Assembly: GCF_001443605.1 (NCBI RefSeq)
Contig: NZ_CP013118.1
Coordinates: 690,225-754,224, forward strand
Length of the DNA: 64,000 nucleotides
Direction of reading: 5' to 3'
Origin: Salinivirga cyanobacteriivorans
GTDB taxonomy: Bacteria; Bacteroidota; Bacteroidia; Bacteroidales; Salinivirgaceae
In this document: positions 27,927-36,608 of the stretch, piece after piece
Numbering within the stretch: the first letter of the stretch is position 1
How the letters are laid out: each line of letters starts with the position of its first letter
The notes under the pieces: generated by a model
Database searches by the model: none
Told to the model about the DNA's origin: nothing
What the model saw: only the letters and a program-made list of their open reading frames with translations
Made by a program: the position numbers and the translations under genes

Positions 27927-27934
27927 CAAATGTA
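27927..27934 (-). promoter_or_regulatory. Promoter -7 element of flippase-like gene
   Basis: CAAATGTA on the plus strand gives TACATTTG on the minus strand, 24 bases before the ATG at 27903. Confidence 0.55.
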
Positions 27935-28070
27935 ATACTTTATTTTTTATCTATGTTTGAAAACAAGCGCACTCTTACTTTTAACTGATTTAGCATACAT
28001 TGACAATTTAGACCCAGAATGGTAAATATCAATAAATCGATCAAGAATCACAAATACAGCGTAGTTTTTA

Positions 28071-28078
28071 TATTTTTG
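28071..28078 (+). promoter_or_regulatory. Promoter -7 element of epimerase gene
   Basis: TATTTTTG matches TAnnTTTG, 17 bases before the ATG at 28095. Confidence 0.6.
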
Positions 28079-28094
28079 CACTAAACTTAAATAT

Positions 28095-29102
28095 ATGTCC
28101 AGAGTACTCATTACAGGAGCTGCAGGTTTTATTGGCTTTCATTTGACCAAAAAACTAATGAATAAGGGGTTTGAAATTACTGGTATAGATGAAATTAACG
28201 ATTATTACGAACCCAAATTAAAAAGAGACAGATTGCAGCAGCTGGGAATTCAGAATGCCAAACCCGGAACCTGGGTATCTAACCCAGATGGTAATTTGAA
28301 TTTTATTCAGGCAAGTACTTATGACAAAGATATTGTAGAAGACATTTTCGACAAATACGATTTCGACTATGTGATACACCTGGCTGCGCAGGCAGGCGTT
28401 AGAAATAGCATTGACAATCCGTATAAATATACCCAAAGTAACATCGAAGGATTTCTACCTATACTGGAAGCCTGTCGCCATAAAACACCAAAACATTTGA
28501 TTTTTGCCAGCTCATCGAGTATTTATGGAAATAACACCAAAATACCCTTTGAAGAAAGCGATGCGGTGGACCATCCTATCAGCCTGTATGCTGCCACAAA
28601 AAAAGCAAATGAGCTAATGGCACACACTTACAGCCATTTATACAACATCCCGGTTACCGGTTTACGATTCTTTACGGTGTACGGTCCATGGGGCCGGCCC
28701 GACATGGCATACTTTAAATTTGCAAAAGCAATTTTCGAAGGTAATGAAATTGAGATTTTTAATAACGGAGACCTCAAAAGAGACTTTACTTACATTGATG
28801 ACATCACAGAGGGTATAGAAAAGCTGTTGGACAAACCATCGGAGGACAGTCCCACTTATGATATTTTCAATATCGGAAATTCACACCCGGTAAAACTCAT
28901 GGATTTTATATCTACACTGGAGCAAGAGTTGGGTAAGGAGGCAAAAAAGGTATACAAACCCATGCAACCAGGCGATGTTTATAAAACCTATGCATCGACA
29001 GAAAAACTGAACAAAAAAACCGGTTACCAGCCCGCTACGAATTTGAAAGAAGGGCTATCTGTTTTTGCAGAATGGTTTTTAAATTACTACCATTATAAAT
29101 AA
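28095..29102 (+). CDS. NAD-dependent nucleotide-sugar epimerase (UDP-glucuronate 4-epimerase type)
   Basis: The 335-residue short-chain dehydrogenase-type protein has the NAD-binding ITGAAGFIGFHL (GxxGxxG, about 6-17), then DYVIHLAAQAGVR, a Ser in FASSSSIYG, and the catalytic YAATK pair Tyr/Lys near 152-156. RFFTVYGPWGRPDMAYFKF is characteristic of UDP-glucuronate 4-epimerases, which interconvert UDP-glucuronate and UDP-galacturonate. It would supply an activated uronic acid for the surface glycan assembled by neighbouring transferases. The convergent GT4 gene ends 4 bases downstream. Confidence 0.88.
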   Translation: MSRVLITGAAGFIGFHLTKKLMNKGFEITGIDEINDYYEPKLKRDRLQQLGIQNAKPGTWVSNPDGNLNFIQASTYDKDIVEDIFDKYDFDYVIHLAAQAGVRNSIDNPYKYTQSNIEGFLPILEACRHKTPKHLIFASSSSIYGNNTKIPFEESDAVDHPISLYAATKKANELMAHTYSHLYNIPVTGLRFFTVYGPWGRPDMAYFKFAKAIFEGNEIEIFNNGDLKRDFTYIDDITEGIEKLLDKPSEDSPTYDIFNIGNSHPVKLMDFISTLEQELGKEAKKVYKPMQPGDVYKTYASTEKLNKKTGYQPATNLKEGLSVFAEWFLNYYHYK

Positions 29103-29106
29103 CTGA

Positions 29107-30237
29107 CTACGCTTTATCTGCCAGACTTATAAAAACCGCATTGTGCTTCTCATTTTGGCGCATACTATTATATTTAGCGGCAGTTTCTGCATTATTTTGG
29201 CCAATTGCCTTTCGTTTTTCGCCATCTTTAATCAACTCAACAATTTTATGTTCGTATAACTCCACTTTGGGTGGCAGAATATAATTTCTGGACGGGCCTT
29301 CAAGCAGCTCTGAAGAACCAACCCTTTCTGAAACCAAAACCGGAAGGCCGCAGGCCATTGCCTCCACTACACTACGGCCAAACTCTTCGATCCATGCTGG
29401 TAAAACAAATATATCTGTGGCGAAATAGTAATTTTCTACATTGGGAATGGATGACTGAAATGTAACGATGCCTTTAAGTTTTTTATCCTCAACCTCCTGC
29501 TGATAATACGAATCCTTGTTTTTCCCGGCAATAAAACAACGGATATGCTTTAAATCATGTTTGTGATAAAGAATTTCAATAAGATCGAGTAAAAGCTGAA
29601 CATTTCGCTTTTTAAAATCACCGGATGTAATTAAACTAATTACTACATTTCGATCGTCATACCCCATGAGTTTACGTTGCTCAACTCTCTTCTCTTTGGT
29701 TTTTTCATTGATGGTAAACCGCTGCTCATCGTGTTCGGGATAAATTACCTTGAGTTTAGACTCAGGCACACCAAAGCGCTGCCCAACATCCTGTTGCATT
29801 ATTTTTGAGTTGCAAACCAACAACTTAAATTTTTGCTCTTTTAACTGTTTTGCATGAATTTGTCCAACAGCATTTTTCTGTGGCAGTGGTTTTTCATATG
29901 TTAACTCATGGGCAAGGTCAATGCAATTGTGCAAATACAAAATATCCTGGTCGAAAATATCGCCATGTCCCAGGGTAAGATCAGGTTTATAAAACTTTTG
30001 TAAGATACGGGTTTGTAAAGCAAAAAATTTCCTGTGAAAATAACCTTTAACCGGCCAAATTGGTACCTTAACAGGAATACCACCATGCGCTTTTATTGCT
30101 TTTCTATTGATGCGTTGAGCCACAACATACACCTTGTAGCCTTTGTTGCTTAAATACCTGGTGTGTTGCAGTACTAATCGTGGTGTTCCGGATTGAGTTG
30201 ATTTTAATATGCGTACTGCAATCAATACCGTGGTCAT
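29107..30237 (-). CDS. GT4-family glycosyltransferase
   Basis: The 376-residue GT-B protein has an N-terminal RILKSTQSGTPRLVLQHTRYL, a middle NVVISLITSGDFKKRNVQLLLDL that opens the nucleotide-binding half, and the donor signature FGRSVVEAMACGLPVLVSERVGSSELL (about 289-315) with the two Glu residues of the E-x7-E motif. The gene follows the ATP-grasp gene by 19 bases on the same strand, so they are probably co-transcribed from the promoter at 31170. It likely extends a lipid-linked or core oligosaccharide at the cytosolic face. Confidence 0.87.
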   Translation of the reverse strand: MTTVLIAVRILKSTQSGTPRLVLQHTRYLSNKGYKVYVVAQRINRKAIKAHGGIPVKVPIWPVKGYFHRKFFALQTRILQKFYKPDLTLGHGDIFDQDILYLHNCIDLAHELTYEKPLPQKNAVGQIHAKQLKEQKFKLLVCNSKIMQQDVGQRFGVPESKLKVIYPEHDEQRFTINEKTKEKRVEQRKLMGYDDRNVVISLITSGDFKKRNVQLLLDLIEILYHKHDLKHIRCFIAGKNKDSYYQQEVEDKKLKGIVTFQSSIPNVENYYFATDIFVLPAWIEEFGRSVVEAMACGLPVLVSERVGSSELLEGPSRNYILPPKVELYEHKIVELIKDGEKRKAIGQNNAETAAKYNSMRQNEKHNAVFISLADKA

Positions 30238-30256
30238 AGGTTTAAATTTAACAGGT

Positions 30257-31147
30257 CTAACTTAAAAATTCTTTTTCAAATGCAGCGGATAGTCGGCTAA
30301 CGGCGAAACTTAATTCGTCTTCAGTTAAGTGCGAAGGGCCTGTTGGGGTATTGTTGATATCAATGACGTAAACTTTTCCATCTTCCCGATTTCTTAGCGC
30401 ATCCAATTCCCCAATATCAAGTCCTATTTCATTACACAATTCGATAATTTTTTGCTGCTCTTCTTTCGATAAAACATCATCAGTTTCTTTCACTACAGGG
30501 GCCTTTACACCATCCTGGTTTTTACGAAAACCGCCAAAGCGCTTATCAACAGGTTTATACTTTAAAATAACAAACGGAATAGAATCACCAATTATGCTTA
30601 CGCGAATATCTTCAACTACCTGGTCGTCATATTGGTTATCAATCAACCGTTGATAAAAATATCCCTCTTGTGGTTCATCATTTACCGGGCAATTTAAAAT
30701 TACACCATCGTGCCTGGCATTTAAAACACTCTTTTTCACGCACCTGCCTTCAAAATTTTGCGGATCGACTACCGTAGAATACCCAAAAACTTTCTCGTGC
30801 AAACGATCTACTGTAGGCTTACTAATATCTTTGCAATTGAAATTGATGACTTTTTCTTTACTGGCCAACTCACGCACAGCATCATCGTATTCGCGAAAAG
30901 TAGTATCCTGCCAGTGCACAATCCTTTCATAAGGCAGTTTCCTGCAGGTGGTAATATTGTAATTCAAATCGTCCAGAATCTTTTTTATTACAGTTTTCCT
31001 GTCCGGGAATCGCGGATAAAAAAGTATGTTTTTATGTACTTTTCCATTTTTGTAATAGCGCTTGTAGTATTTCAGCCAAAAGCGCACCTCCTTATAAATC
31101 TGTTTGGGTAAGGGGTATTTCTTTTGATATGTATTGACAAAAAACAT
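30257..31147 (-). CDS. ATP-grasp-like enzyme in glycan locus
   Basis: The 296 residues show a late segment with GELDALRN (from 246) and VYVIDINNTPTGP, in which D263 and N265 match the metal-binding acid and Asn that close ATP-grasp active sites. CVKKS at mid-protein and YFYQRLIDNQ then VVEDIRVSIIG fit the nucleotide-binding Lys, hinge and conserved Arg. The N-terminal third is basic and may hold the acceptor. ATP-grasp enzymes join a carboxylate to an amine or similar group through an acyl phosphate. In glycan loci they may add amino acids to sugars. Product and substrate are unknown. It shares a transcript with the GT4 gene downstream. Confidence 0.65.
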   Translation of the reverse strand: MFFVNTYQKKYPLPKQIYKEVRFWLKYYKRYYKNGKVHKNILFYPRFPDRKTVIKKILDDLNYNITTCRKLPYERIVHWQDTTFREYDDAVRELASKEKVINFNCKDISKPTVDRLHEKVFGYSTVVDPQNFEGRCVKKSVLNARHDGVILNCPVNDEPQEGYFYQRLIDNQYDDQVVEDIRVSIIGDSIPFVILKYKPVDKRFGGFRKNQDGVKAPVVKETDDVLSKEEQQKIIELCNEIGLDIGELDALRNREDGKVYVIDINNTPTGPSHLTEDELSFAVSRLSAAFEKEFLS

Positions 31148-31169
31148 TGTATGTGGGCATTGGTTGGTG

Positions 31170-31177
31170 CAAAAATA
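31170..31177 (-). promoter_or_regulatory. Promoter -7 element of ATP-grasp/GT4 operon
   Basis: CAAAAATA on the plus strand is TATTTTTG on the minus strand, 23 bases before the ATG at 31147. Confidence 0.55.
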
Positions 31178-31253
31178 AGAAAATATATTACGAGCAAAGC
31201 GCGATTTACGATAAGAACATGAGTTTCTATGCTAAAAGAGCTCTTAAATGAAA

Positions 31254-32009
31254 TTAAGAATACTTTTCCTTATAAAAATACTTCCAACGGATAAGTGGTG
31301 TCTTTTTAGCTACTCCTTCTTGTTTAGCTGTTTTGCAGGGATTACATTTTCCACAGGGATATTTAAACTTTCTAGGTCTGTGGCAATACCAGGTTAGTCC
31401 AACAAAGTCCATCCAGCCATTCTTTTTGGCCATTTCAACCATGTCTTTTTTGCTGTAGGTAATGATTGGAAGATGGTAATTCTCAAACACTTTTTCATAG
31501 AGCATAGCCTTCTGTGAGCCATCTGCTTTAGTTTTCTCTGTGTTTATTTTATATACCTTTTCGTCGGAATCTATGGGTTCAATAAATGGATCAAGGCTTT
31601 CAGACAAAGCCTCACCATGGTCGCTGGCTTCACCTTTTCTGATGATACCCAGCTCAAGGTCTTTGATTCCGTGTTCGACACAAAACTCCGCCAACCACCG
31701 GTATTGAATACCCAAATGACGAATGCTGCTCAGTTCCTTAAATGCCTTTTGAATAGTTTGATCTGTTTTTATATCATCCACATCAACATATTGAATTGGC
31801 AGTAGTAGTTCTTTTGTAAAAGGATGCTTTTCAAATAATAGATCCTTGATCTTACTCATGGCTTTAATTTCATTTCGCAATGAGAATCGTGCCGTATCAA
31901 GCATATAGTAAGGTTTCACTACTCTTTTTTCAATTAATAATGCCTCCAGCGTCCTAAAAGTAGAATCGAGACCTCCGGTCCAAAGTAAATTAACAGCTGT
32001 TTTAGTCAT
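31254..32009 (-). CDS. QueC-like PP-loop ATPase (7-cyano-7-deazaguanine synthase homologue)
   Basis: The 251-residue protein begins with LLWTGGLDSTF, a PP-loop ATP pyrophosphatase motif (about 8-18) as in QueC, in which the usual first Ser of SGGxDS is replaced by Thr. Near the C-terminus Cys209, Cys219, Cys222 and Cys225 form C-x9-C-x2-C-x2-C, the zinc site spacing of QueC. Between them the sequence departs from canonical QueC. QueC converts carboxy-deazaguanine to the nitrile preQ0. No other queuosine gene (queD, queE, queF) is visible here, and the neighbours are an ATP-grasp enzyme and glycosyltransferases, so a function outside tRNA modification is possible. It has its own promoter. Confidence 0.75.
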   Translation of the reverse strand: MTKTAVNLLWTGGLDSTFRTLEALLIEKRVVKPYYMLDTARFSLRNEIKAMSKIKDLLFEKHPFTKELLLPIQYVDVDDIKTDQTIQKAFKELSSIRHLGIQYRWLAEFCVEHGIKDLELGIIRKGEASDHGEALSESLDPFIEPIDSDEKVYKINTEKTKADGSQKAMLYEKVFENYHLPIITYSKKDMVEMAKKNGWMDFVGLTWYCHRPRKFKYPCGKCNPCKTAKQEGVAKKTPLIRWKYFYKEKYS

Positions 32010-32052
32010 CTCCTTGATCTTTCCTTATAAAATCCATTCCTAATTAGAAGGC

Positions 32053-32060
32053 CAAAACTA
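32053..32060 (-). promoter_or_regulatory. Promoter -7 element of QueC-like gene
   Basis: CAAAACTA on the plus strand gives TAGTTTTG on the minus strand, with a leader of about 35 bases to the ATG at 32009. Confidence 0.5.
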
Positions 32061-32132
32061 ATCATTTTTTTCAGTTATACACAATCTCTGAAAATCTCAT
32101 AAGTAGCTATTTTACAACACAAAACCAGGAAA

Positions 32133-33932
32133 CTATTTTATCAATCCCATCTGCTTCATGAGTAATTGGGCATTCATGGTTTGGGTAATGCCCGGTTGCA
32201 GTTTATAATCAAAATTGACATGCTCACCTTCAATCTCTATTTCGAAACAATAATTGTCAAAATGCTCCGGCAATTGTTGGGCAAGCTCACCCAACTGCGT
32301 GTCGTGTGTTGCCACTATTCCTGCTACATCGTATTGAATAAGTTGTGTCAGAAAATCCACTGAACCTTTTCGCTTATCTTCGGAATTTGTCCCTTTTAAA
32401 ATTTCGTCAAGCACCAAAAATAGCCGCTCATCTTTTCTTATACGATTATATGCTTCCCTAAGACGTCGTAACTCGGCATAAAAATAACTTTCATCTTTCG
32501 ATAATGAGTCGGTGGTACGCATACTAGTAAACACAGCAACCGGCTTAAAAGCAAAGTTTCTGGCACAAACAGGCAGGCCGGCCATTGCCATCACCATATT
32601 TAAAGAAACTGTGCGAAGAAAGGTACTTTTACCAGCCATATTAGCACCGGTAACGATATGAAAAAGTGTTCCCTCGGGGAATGAATAGTCATTCACAACT
32701 CTTTTTTGCTCAGGGAGCAACGGATGACCTAATTCTTTTGATTCAAGCTGGTGCCTGGGATCGAAACGTGGGATGCAAAATTCGGGGTTATTTTGCCAGT
32801 AAGCACCACCACTCACCATAGCATCCATTTTGTCAAGGGCTTGCATCCAATCGGTCATATGCACACTTGCCTTTGCGTGCCATCGCTTAAAGCGGGTTAT
32901 ACATTGAATATCCCACAGTAAAAATGAATTGGCTATAACGGCAATAATCAGATTATTCCGGTACTCAAAACTTTTTATAATAGCCGCCAATTGTTTTATA
33001 GAATGCATTGCAGGCTCGTCGCCTTTCTGAAATGCGCTACTTATTTCACTGAGTGGTTCGCTTTTCCATGATTCATTTGTAATGAGTGCAATCAATGACT
33101 TTTGGCCCTTCATAATCTTTTCTGTTCGCCCTAAAGCGGCATCTGCTTTTTTGGTATATTTCATTGCAAAACCAACCAATCCCCATTGCAACAAAACAAA
33201 CAAAATCGGGTAGCCCACAGGAATAAGCTGCCAGGCAGCTAATATAACCGATGCTATAGTCAATAAAGGTACCCCCCACCGAAGTACAGAACTATTAATC
33301 CACGCTGGCACACCCACCTTCTGGGCTGATAATTGTTTAAAAAGCGTTTCTGCCGCTTCATCCAGTTGGTTGATGCGTGCATGAGCCAAAAATTCATGTC
33401 GCCAGCCAGGCTTCTGCGCCAGTTCCTTAAATGCATGCTGTCGTTGCTCAATTTTGTTCCATTCTAATAATGGTTGTGTAAACCAATTAGCAAGTAGTCT
33501 TTCTCCTCCCGGACGAACGGTACGGTTTATGGTTTGGAAAAATCCATCCTGCCCAAAAATATCAAGATCATAGCTAAATGGGTGGGCAGCATCGGCATAT
33601 AGTTTTCCATTTTTAAAAGATGAATAATCGCCATTAAGCGCTTTAATATTTTCCTCATTAATAAGAGTCATCTCCCGGTGCCATTGCACCTTATTCTCAA
33701 GCTTGGCACTGTATTGCACAAGTATTAAAAATATAACTATGGTTGAGAACAATACGGCGCTAACGACTAAAACAGTTGTGCTTAAAGCGAAGTAAAAACC
33801 TATCGCTGCTGCAACAAAAACCAGTAACCGGGCTGTGGCATTGAAATTAGATTTCCGTTTGTACTTTTTATGTTCAGCATGGTGCTGCGCTAATCTTTCC
33901 CTGTATATTGATATCGTGTTTTGTTTTTCCAT
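32133..33932 (-). CDS. Membrane-anchored MutS-family ATPase
   Basis: With the start at ATG 33932 (MEKQNTISIYRERLAQ) the protein has 599 residues; the open frame reaches 33974, but the extra 14 residues are unlikely. Two hydrophobic pairs lie in the N-terminal half (about 30-75 and 215-260). The C-terminal half is a MutS ATPase: Walker A GANMAGKSTFLRT (about 423), Walker B LFLVLDEILKGTNSEDK, and the VATHDTQLGEL switch. The mismatch-recognition domain I of MutS and the Smr domain of MutS2 are absent. Such membrane MutS-like proteins recur in Bacteroidota, but their role is unknown to me. The DNA-repair label should be used with care. Confidence 0.85.
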   Translation of the reverse strand: MEKQNTISIYRERLAQHHAEHKKYKRKSNFNATARLLVFVAAAIGFYFALSTTVLVVSAVLFSTIVIFLILVQYSAKLENKVQWHREMTLINEENIKALNGDYSSFKNGKLYADAAHPFSYDLDIFGQDGFFQTINRTVRPGGERLLANWFTQPLLEWNKIEQRQHAFKELAQKPGWRHEFLAHARINQLDEAAETLFKQLSAQKVGVPAWINSSVLRWGVPLLTIASVILAAWQLIPVGYPILFVLLQWGLVGFAMKYTKKADAALGRTEKIMKGQKSLIALITNESWKSEPLSEISSAFQKGDEPAMHSIKQLAAIIKSFEYRNNLIIAVIANSFLLWDIQCITRFKRWHAKASVHMTDWMQALDKMDAMVSGGAYWQNNPEFCIPRFDPRHQLESKELGHPLLPEQKRVVNDYSFPEGTLFHIVTGANMAGKSTFLRTVSLNMVMAMAGLPVCARNFAFKPVAVFTSMRTTDSLSKDESYFYAELRRLREAYNRIRKDERLFLVLDEILKGTNSEDKRKGSVDFLTQLIQYDVAGIVATHDTQLGELAQQLPEHFDNYCFEIEIEGEHVNFDYKLQPGITQTMNAQLLMKQMGLIK

Positions 33933-34027
33933 GCGGTAAAAATATATTGAAAATACACAATTCCCAATTTTCATTTGAGCACTAAGGGTTTGTTCCCTTA
34001 AAAATCAAAAAATAAACAGGAATTACC

Positions 34028-34035
34028 TACCTTTG
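34028..34035 (+). promoter_or_regulatory. Promoter -7 element of DUF2141 gene
   Basis: TACCTTTG matches TAnnTTTG, 24 bases before the ATG at 34059. Confidence 0.6.
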
Positions 34036-34058
34036 TTGTATGTTATAAATATCAATTT

Positions 34059-34472
34059 ATGAGCGTACTGATTTTAAGAATAGCTTTGCTAATTATGTTT
34101 GGTTTTACATCCCAAAACATAATGGGTCAACATGTTTTGACAATAAAAATAATGGACCTACCTGAGAACAAAGGAAAAATTATGCTTGAATTGATGGATA
34201 GCGAACGCAATACGCTGGAACGTGTTGTAGGCCAAATACAAAATAAACGAAGCACAATAACTATTGACAGTCTGGCTACAGGCCAATATGCTTTTCGTTA
34301 TTTTCACGATATAGATGGCGATGGCGAACTCAACACAAACTGGGTTGGTATGCCCACCGAACCTTATGGTTTTTCAAATAATGTTGTGGGATCATTTGGA
34401 CCGCCTGCCTTTGAGCGATGGCTATTTGATTTGCGAAGCAACAAAGAAATGATATGTAAGCCAGAGATATAA
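34059..34472 (+). CDS. DUF2141 secreted protein
   Basis: The 137-residue protein has an N-terminal signal peptide (about 1-23, ending in MGQ) and then a small beta-rich domain with GKIMLELMDSER, FRYFHDIDGDGELNTNW and GMPTEPYGFSNN, the hallmarks of DUF2141. The DIDGDGELN loop looks like a calcium-binding turn. The family is periplasmic or exported, with no assigned function. It is a single gene with its own promoter. The next 165 bases to the MORN gene contain an AT-rich inverted repeat but no clear terminator. Confidence 0.88.
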   Translation: MSVLILRIALLIMFGFTSQNIMGQHVLTIKIMDLPENKGKIMLELMDSERNTLERVVGQIQNKRSTITIDSLATGQYAFRYFHDIDGDGELNTNWVGMPTEPYGFSNNVVGSFGPPAFERWLFDLRSNKEMICKPEI

Positions 34473-34639
34473 ATAGTCTCAGCAAGAAACCTACCTGTTT
34501 TTAGGTGTGCCTGGTAATAAAACTTCAAGAACAAGGCTTGACCATTTTGAAATTCAAGGAGTTTACTTTCGTAAGTGACTGTTTTCAAAATGATCATAAC
34601 GCAGTTATTGGAGTTTTCTTGAGGCACTAAATAAATACC

Positions 34640-35755
34640 TTATTGCTGCTTTAAGGTTTCATCTTGCACTACTTTCAGTAATACTCCATTAAAAAAAATG
34701 GCTTTTTGTAAAATGTTCCCGCTTTCATCATACCAGGTCCACATGCCATTTCTTACACCATTCTTATAGTCACCAACAGACTCGAGTGCGCCTGATGCAT
34801 AAAAAATTTCCCATGTGCCTTCGGGCTCCCCCTTGTGATAAACACCATGTTGTTTTAATTGACCGTTGGGGTGAAATATGAGCCAGAGGCCTTCAAATTT
34901 ATTATCACTGTATCGTCCCTTTGAAAATACTGCTCCATTCAATAGATAAGAAGTCCATTCTCCTACCCGTTGATCGTTATCGAAATAACCTTTTTCAGCC
35001 ACGCTACCATCCGGATAAAAGGTTAAAGCTTCGCCGTCTCGTATATTGTTTTGATAATGTACAATGCGTTTCAAACCACCCTGTTTATAGTAGCTTTTCA
35101 ACTGATCATTCAGCTTCCCATTTTCATAATAAGCTATACGTTCAAGGTTGCCATTTTTAAACCATGTATATAAAGTATCGTAATAACCGGTTTCATTCCG
35201 ATAGCCCTTGTAATTAATCTCTCCTGTTTCATGATAGCTGACATAAGAACCAGCCTTCTCACCGGCCACATATTTTTGTATTTCTTTTAAATTCCCGTTG
35301 GGGTAAAACAGCGAATCCACACCTGTCTTTTTGCCATTTTCATAGTGTCTAATAGCAGCAAGTTTATTTTCCTGACTGTATTCTTTTACCCTTCCATGGA
35401 TTTGATTCTGCTTGTAGATGCCGCTACGGTAAAGATTCCCATTGGGATAATAATGTGAAAAAGGTCCTTGCTTCTGGTCCGTGTTATAAGTATATTTTGT
35501 TTTAATGCGTCCAGAAGGATAATAAATTATCCATTGCCCATCCATTTTGTTTTCCGCATAAAATCCAGACTGATATAAGGTAGCAGAATCCTTTAAAAAA
35601 TAATAATAACCATGTTTTATGGTATCATTTTTCTGAATGTACCCCTCAAATTTTTCGTATCCATTGTTTTTTAAGACAGTAAAAGTACTGTCCTGCGCAA
35701 AGTTGGCAGTAAAAATAAAAAGGGAACAAAATGCTATGCAAATTTTTAATATCAT
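34640..35755 (-). CDS. Secreted MORN-repeat protein (YwqK-like)
   Basis: After a signal peptide (MILKICIAFCSLFIFTANFAQ) the 371 residues consist of about a dozen MORN-variant repeats of the form YYPNGNLxxxxxYxNGxxxG, for example YYPSGRIKTKY, YHETGEINYKG and FYPDGSVAEKGYFDN. Such repeats form elongated beta surfaces, and in Bacteroidota they occur in exported proteins of unknown function, often labelled YwqK-type antitoxin, a label I would not trust here. The gene overlaps the stop of the chaperone-like gene upstream by 4 bases, so the two are one transcript and may work in one process. Confidence 0.82.
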   Translation of the reverse strand: MILKICIAFCSLFIFTANFAQDSTFTVLKNNGYEKFEGYIQKNDTIKHGYYYFLKDSATLYQSGFYAENKMDGQWIIYYPSGRIKTKYTYNTDQKQGPFSHYYPNGNLYRSGIYKQNQIHGRVKEYSQENKLAAIRHYENGKKTGVDSLFYPNGNLKEIQKYVAGEKAGSYVSYHETGEINYKGYRNETGYYDTLYTWFKNGNLERIAYYENGKLNDQLKSYYKQGGLKRIVHYQNNIRDGEALTFYPDGSVAEKGYFDNDQRVGEWTSYLLNGAVFSKGRYSDNKFEGLWLIFHPNGQLKQHGVYHKGEPEGTWEIFYASGALESVGDYKNGVRNGMWTWYDESGNILQKAIFFNGVLLKVVQDETLKQQ

Positions 35756-36555
35756 TTGGGGACCTGAATCACCATTTGAGTACCTTCAAGATTAACATTA
35801 CTACCATAATCAAGCACTGCAGCCAAAGCATAAGTGCCTTTTGGAAGGCCTTTAGGCATTTTCAGAATTATCTTTTGGGTATTTTTGGGATAGGAATCAA
35901 ATTGAACAGGAGGGTATTGGTGCTCTTTGGCTGTTTGCATATTTGAGGCTATTAAAAACACTTTACAATGAATAATAATATCACTCAAATTTGTAACAAT
36001 AGCAGAAAACCATCGCTCAGTAGAGTCCTTTGAGGGTATTTCCCTGAGCTGATCAATCTTAGCTTTCAGATTTTTGTTCGATTTGGCTGTTTGATAAACC
36101 TGAATGGCAATTCTTGGACTAAGGTTAAGTCCAGCAGATAATTCTTCCCCAGCTTCAAAAGCAGTTTGCTCTTTTGCTGTACGGACATAAATTATCCCCC
36201 ACCTAGAACCATCATCATCTGTTGGAGGTTGAACTGAGACGCTCACCTGCCGTTCAGCATTGGGTTCCAGATCAAAAAATGAAGGACTTATACTCATCCA
36301 ATTGGCAATAGAATTCTTAGTAGTATTGGCTGGTTTATATTGCTTATCTCCATCAGAAGAAACCACAAAATCACCCGCACTTAAAATATATGATGCCTTT
36401 TGAGCACTATGATTCTTTATTGTAACAGTTTTTGTCTGAGACTCGCCCGGATTGGCGCTAAAATAAAGTTGAACCGGCGCAACTTCAAAATCCTGGGCCA
36501 ACACTTGTGATAGCGAAATCAAAAAAAATATTATGCTTAGAAACTTAACTTTCAT
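35752..36555 (-). CDS. PapD-like periplasmic chaperone domain protein
   Basis: The 267-residue protein has a signal peptide (about 1-20, ending VLAQ). Its first domain (about 21-150) has an Ig-like chaperone pattern: VAPVQLYFSANPGESQTKTV, then IKNHSAQKASYIL, WMSISPSFFDLEPNAERQVSVSV, and later LSPRIAIQVYQ. A second beta domain ends with PKGTYALAAVLDYGSNV. This resembles pilus-chaperone (PapD/COG3121) and DUF916-like proteins; there is no C-terminal membrane anchor. A chaperone for exported beta-sandwich subunits is a plausible role, given the two small secreted proteins and the large barrel protein encoded 2-7 kb away. It heads a transcript with the MORN gene and is divergent from the phosphatase gene. 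Confidence 0.65.
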   Translation of the reverse strand: MKVKFLSIIFFLISLSQVLAQDFEVAPVQLYFSANPGESQTKTVTIKNHSAQKASYILSAGDFVVSSDGDKQYKPANTTKNSIANWMSISPSFFDLEPNAERQVSVSVQPPTDDDGSRWGIIYVRTAKEQTAFEAGEELSAGLNLSPRIAIQVYQTAKSNKNLKAKIDQLREIPSKDSTERWFSAIVTNLSDIIIHCKVFLIASNMQTAKEHQYPPVQFDSYPKNTQKIILKMPKGLPKGTYALAAVLDYGSNVNLEGTQMVIQVPK

Positions 36556-36562
36556 ATTTTTG
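36555..36562 (+). promoter_or_regulatory. Promoter -7 element of TPR/SpoIIE phosphatase gene
   Basis: TATTTTTG overlaps the first base of the divergent chaperone gene and lies about 47 bases before the ATG at 36609. The TTG at 36570 that opens the long frame would coincide with the start of transcription and is rejected. Confidence 0.5.
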
Positions 36563-36608
36563 TTTAGTTTTGTTATTCACATGGTTATTTCAAATTGATC
36601 GAAAAATA

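Noticed and set aside
34500-34620. Inverted repeat (ATTTTGAAA / TTTTCAAAAT) between DUF2141 and MORN genes as a terminator
   Set aside because: The loop is over 30 bases and no T run follows; too weak to call.
34640-35755. Toxin-antitoxin annotation for the MORN-repeat protein
   Set aside because: YwqK-type labels spread by repeat similarity. This protein is exported and is coupled to a chaperone-like gene, with no toxin gene adjacent.
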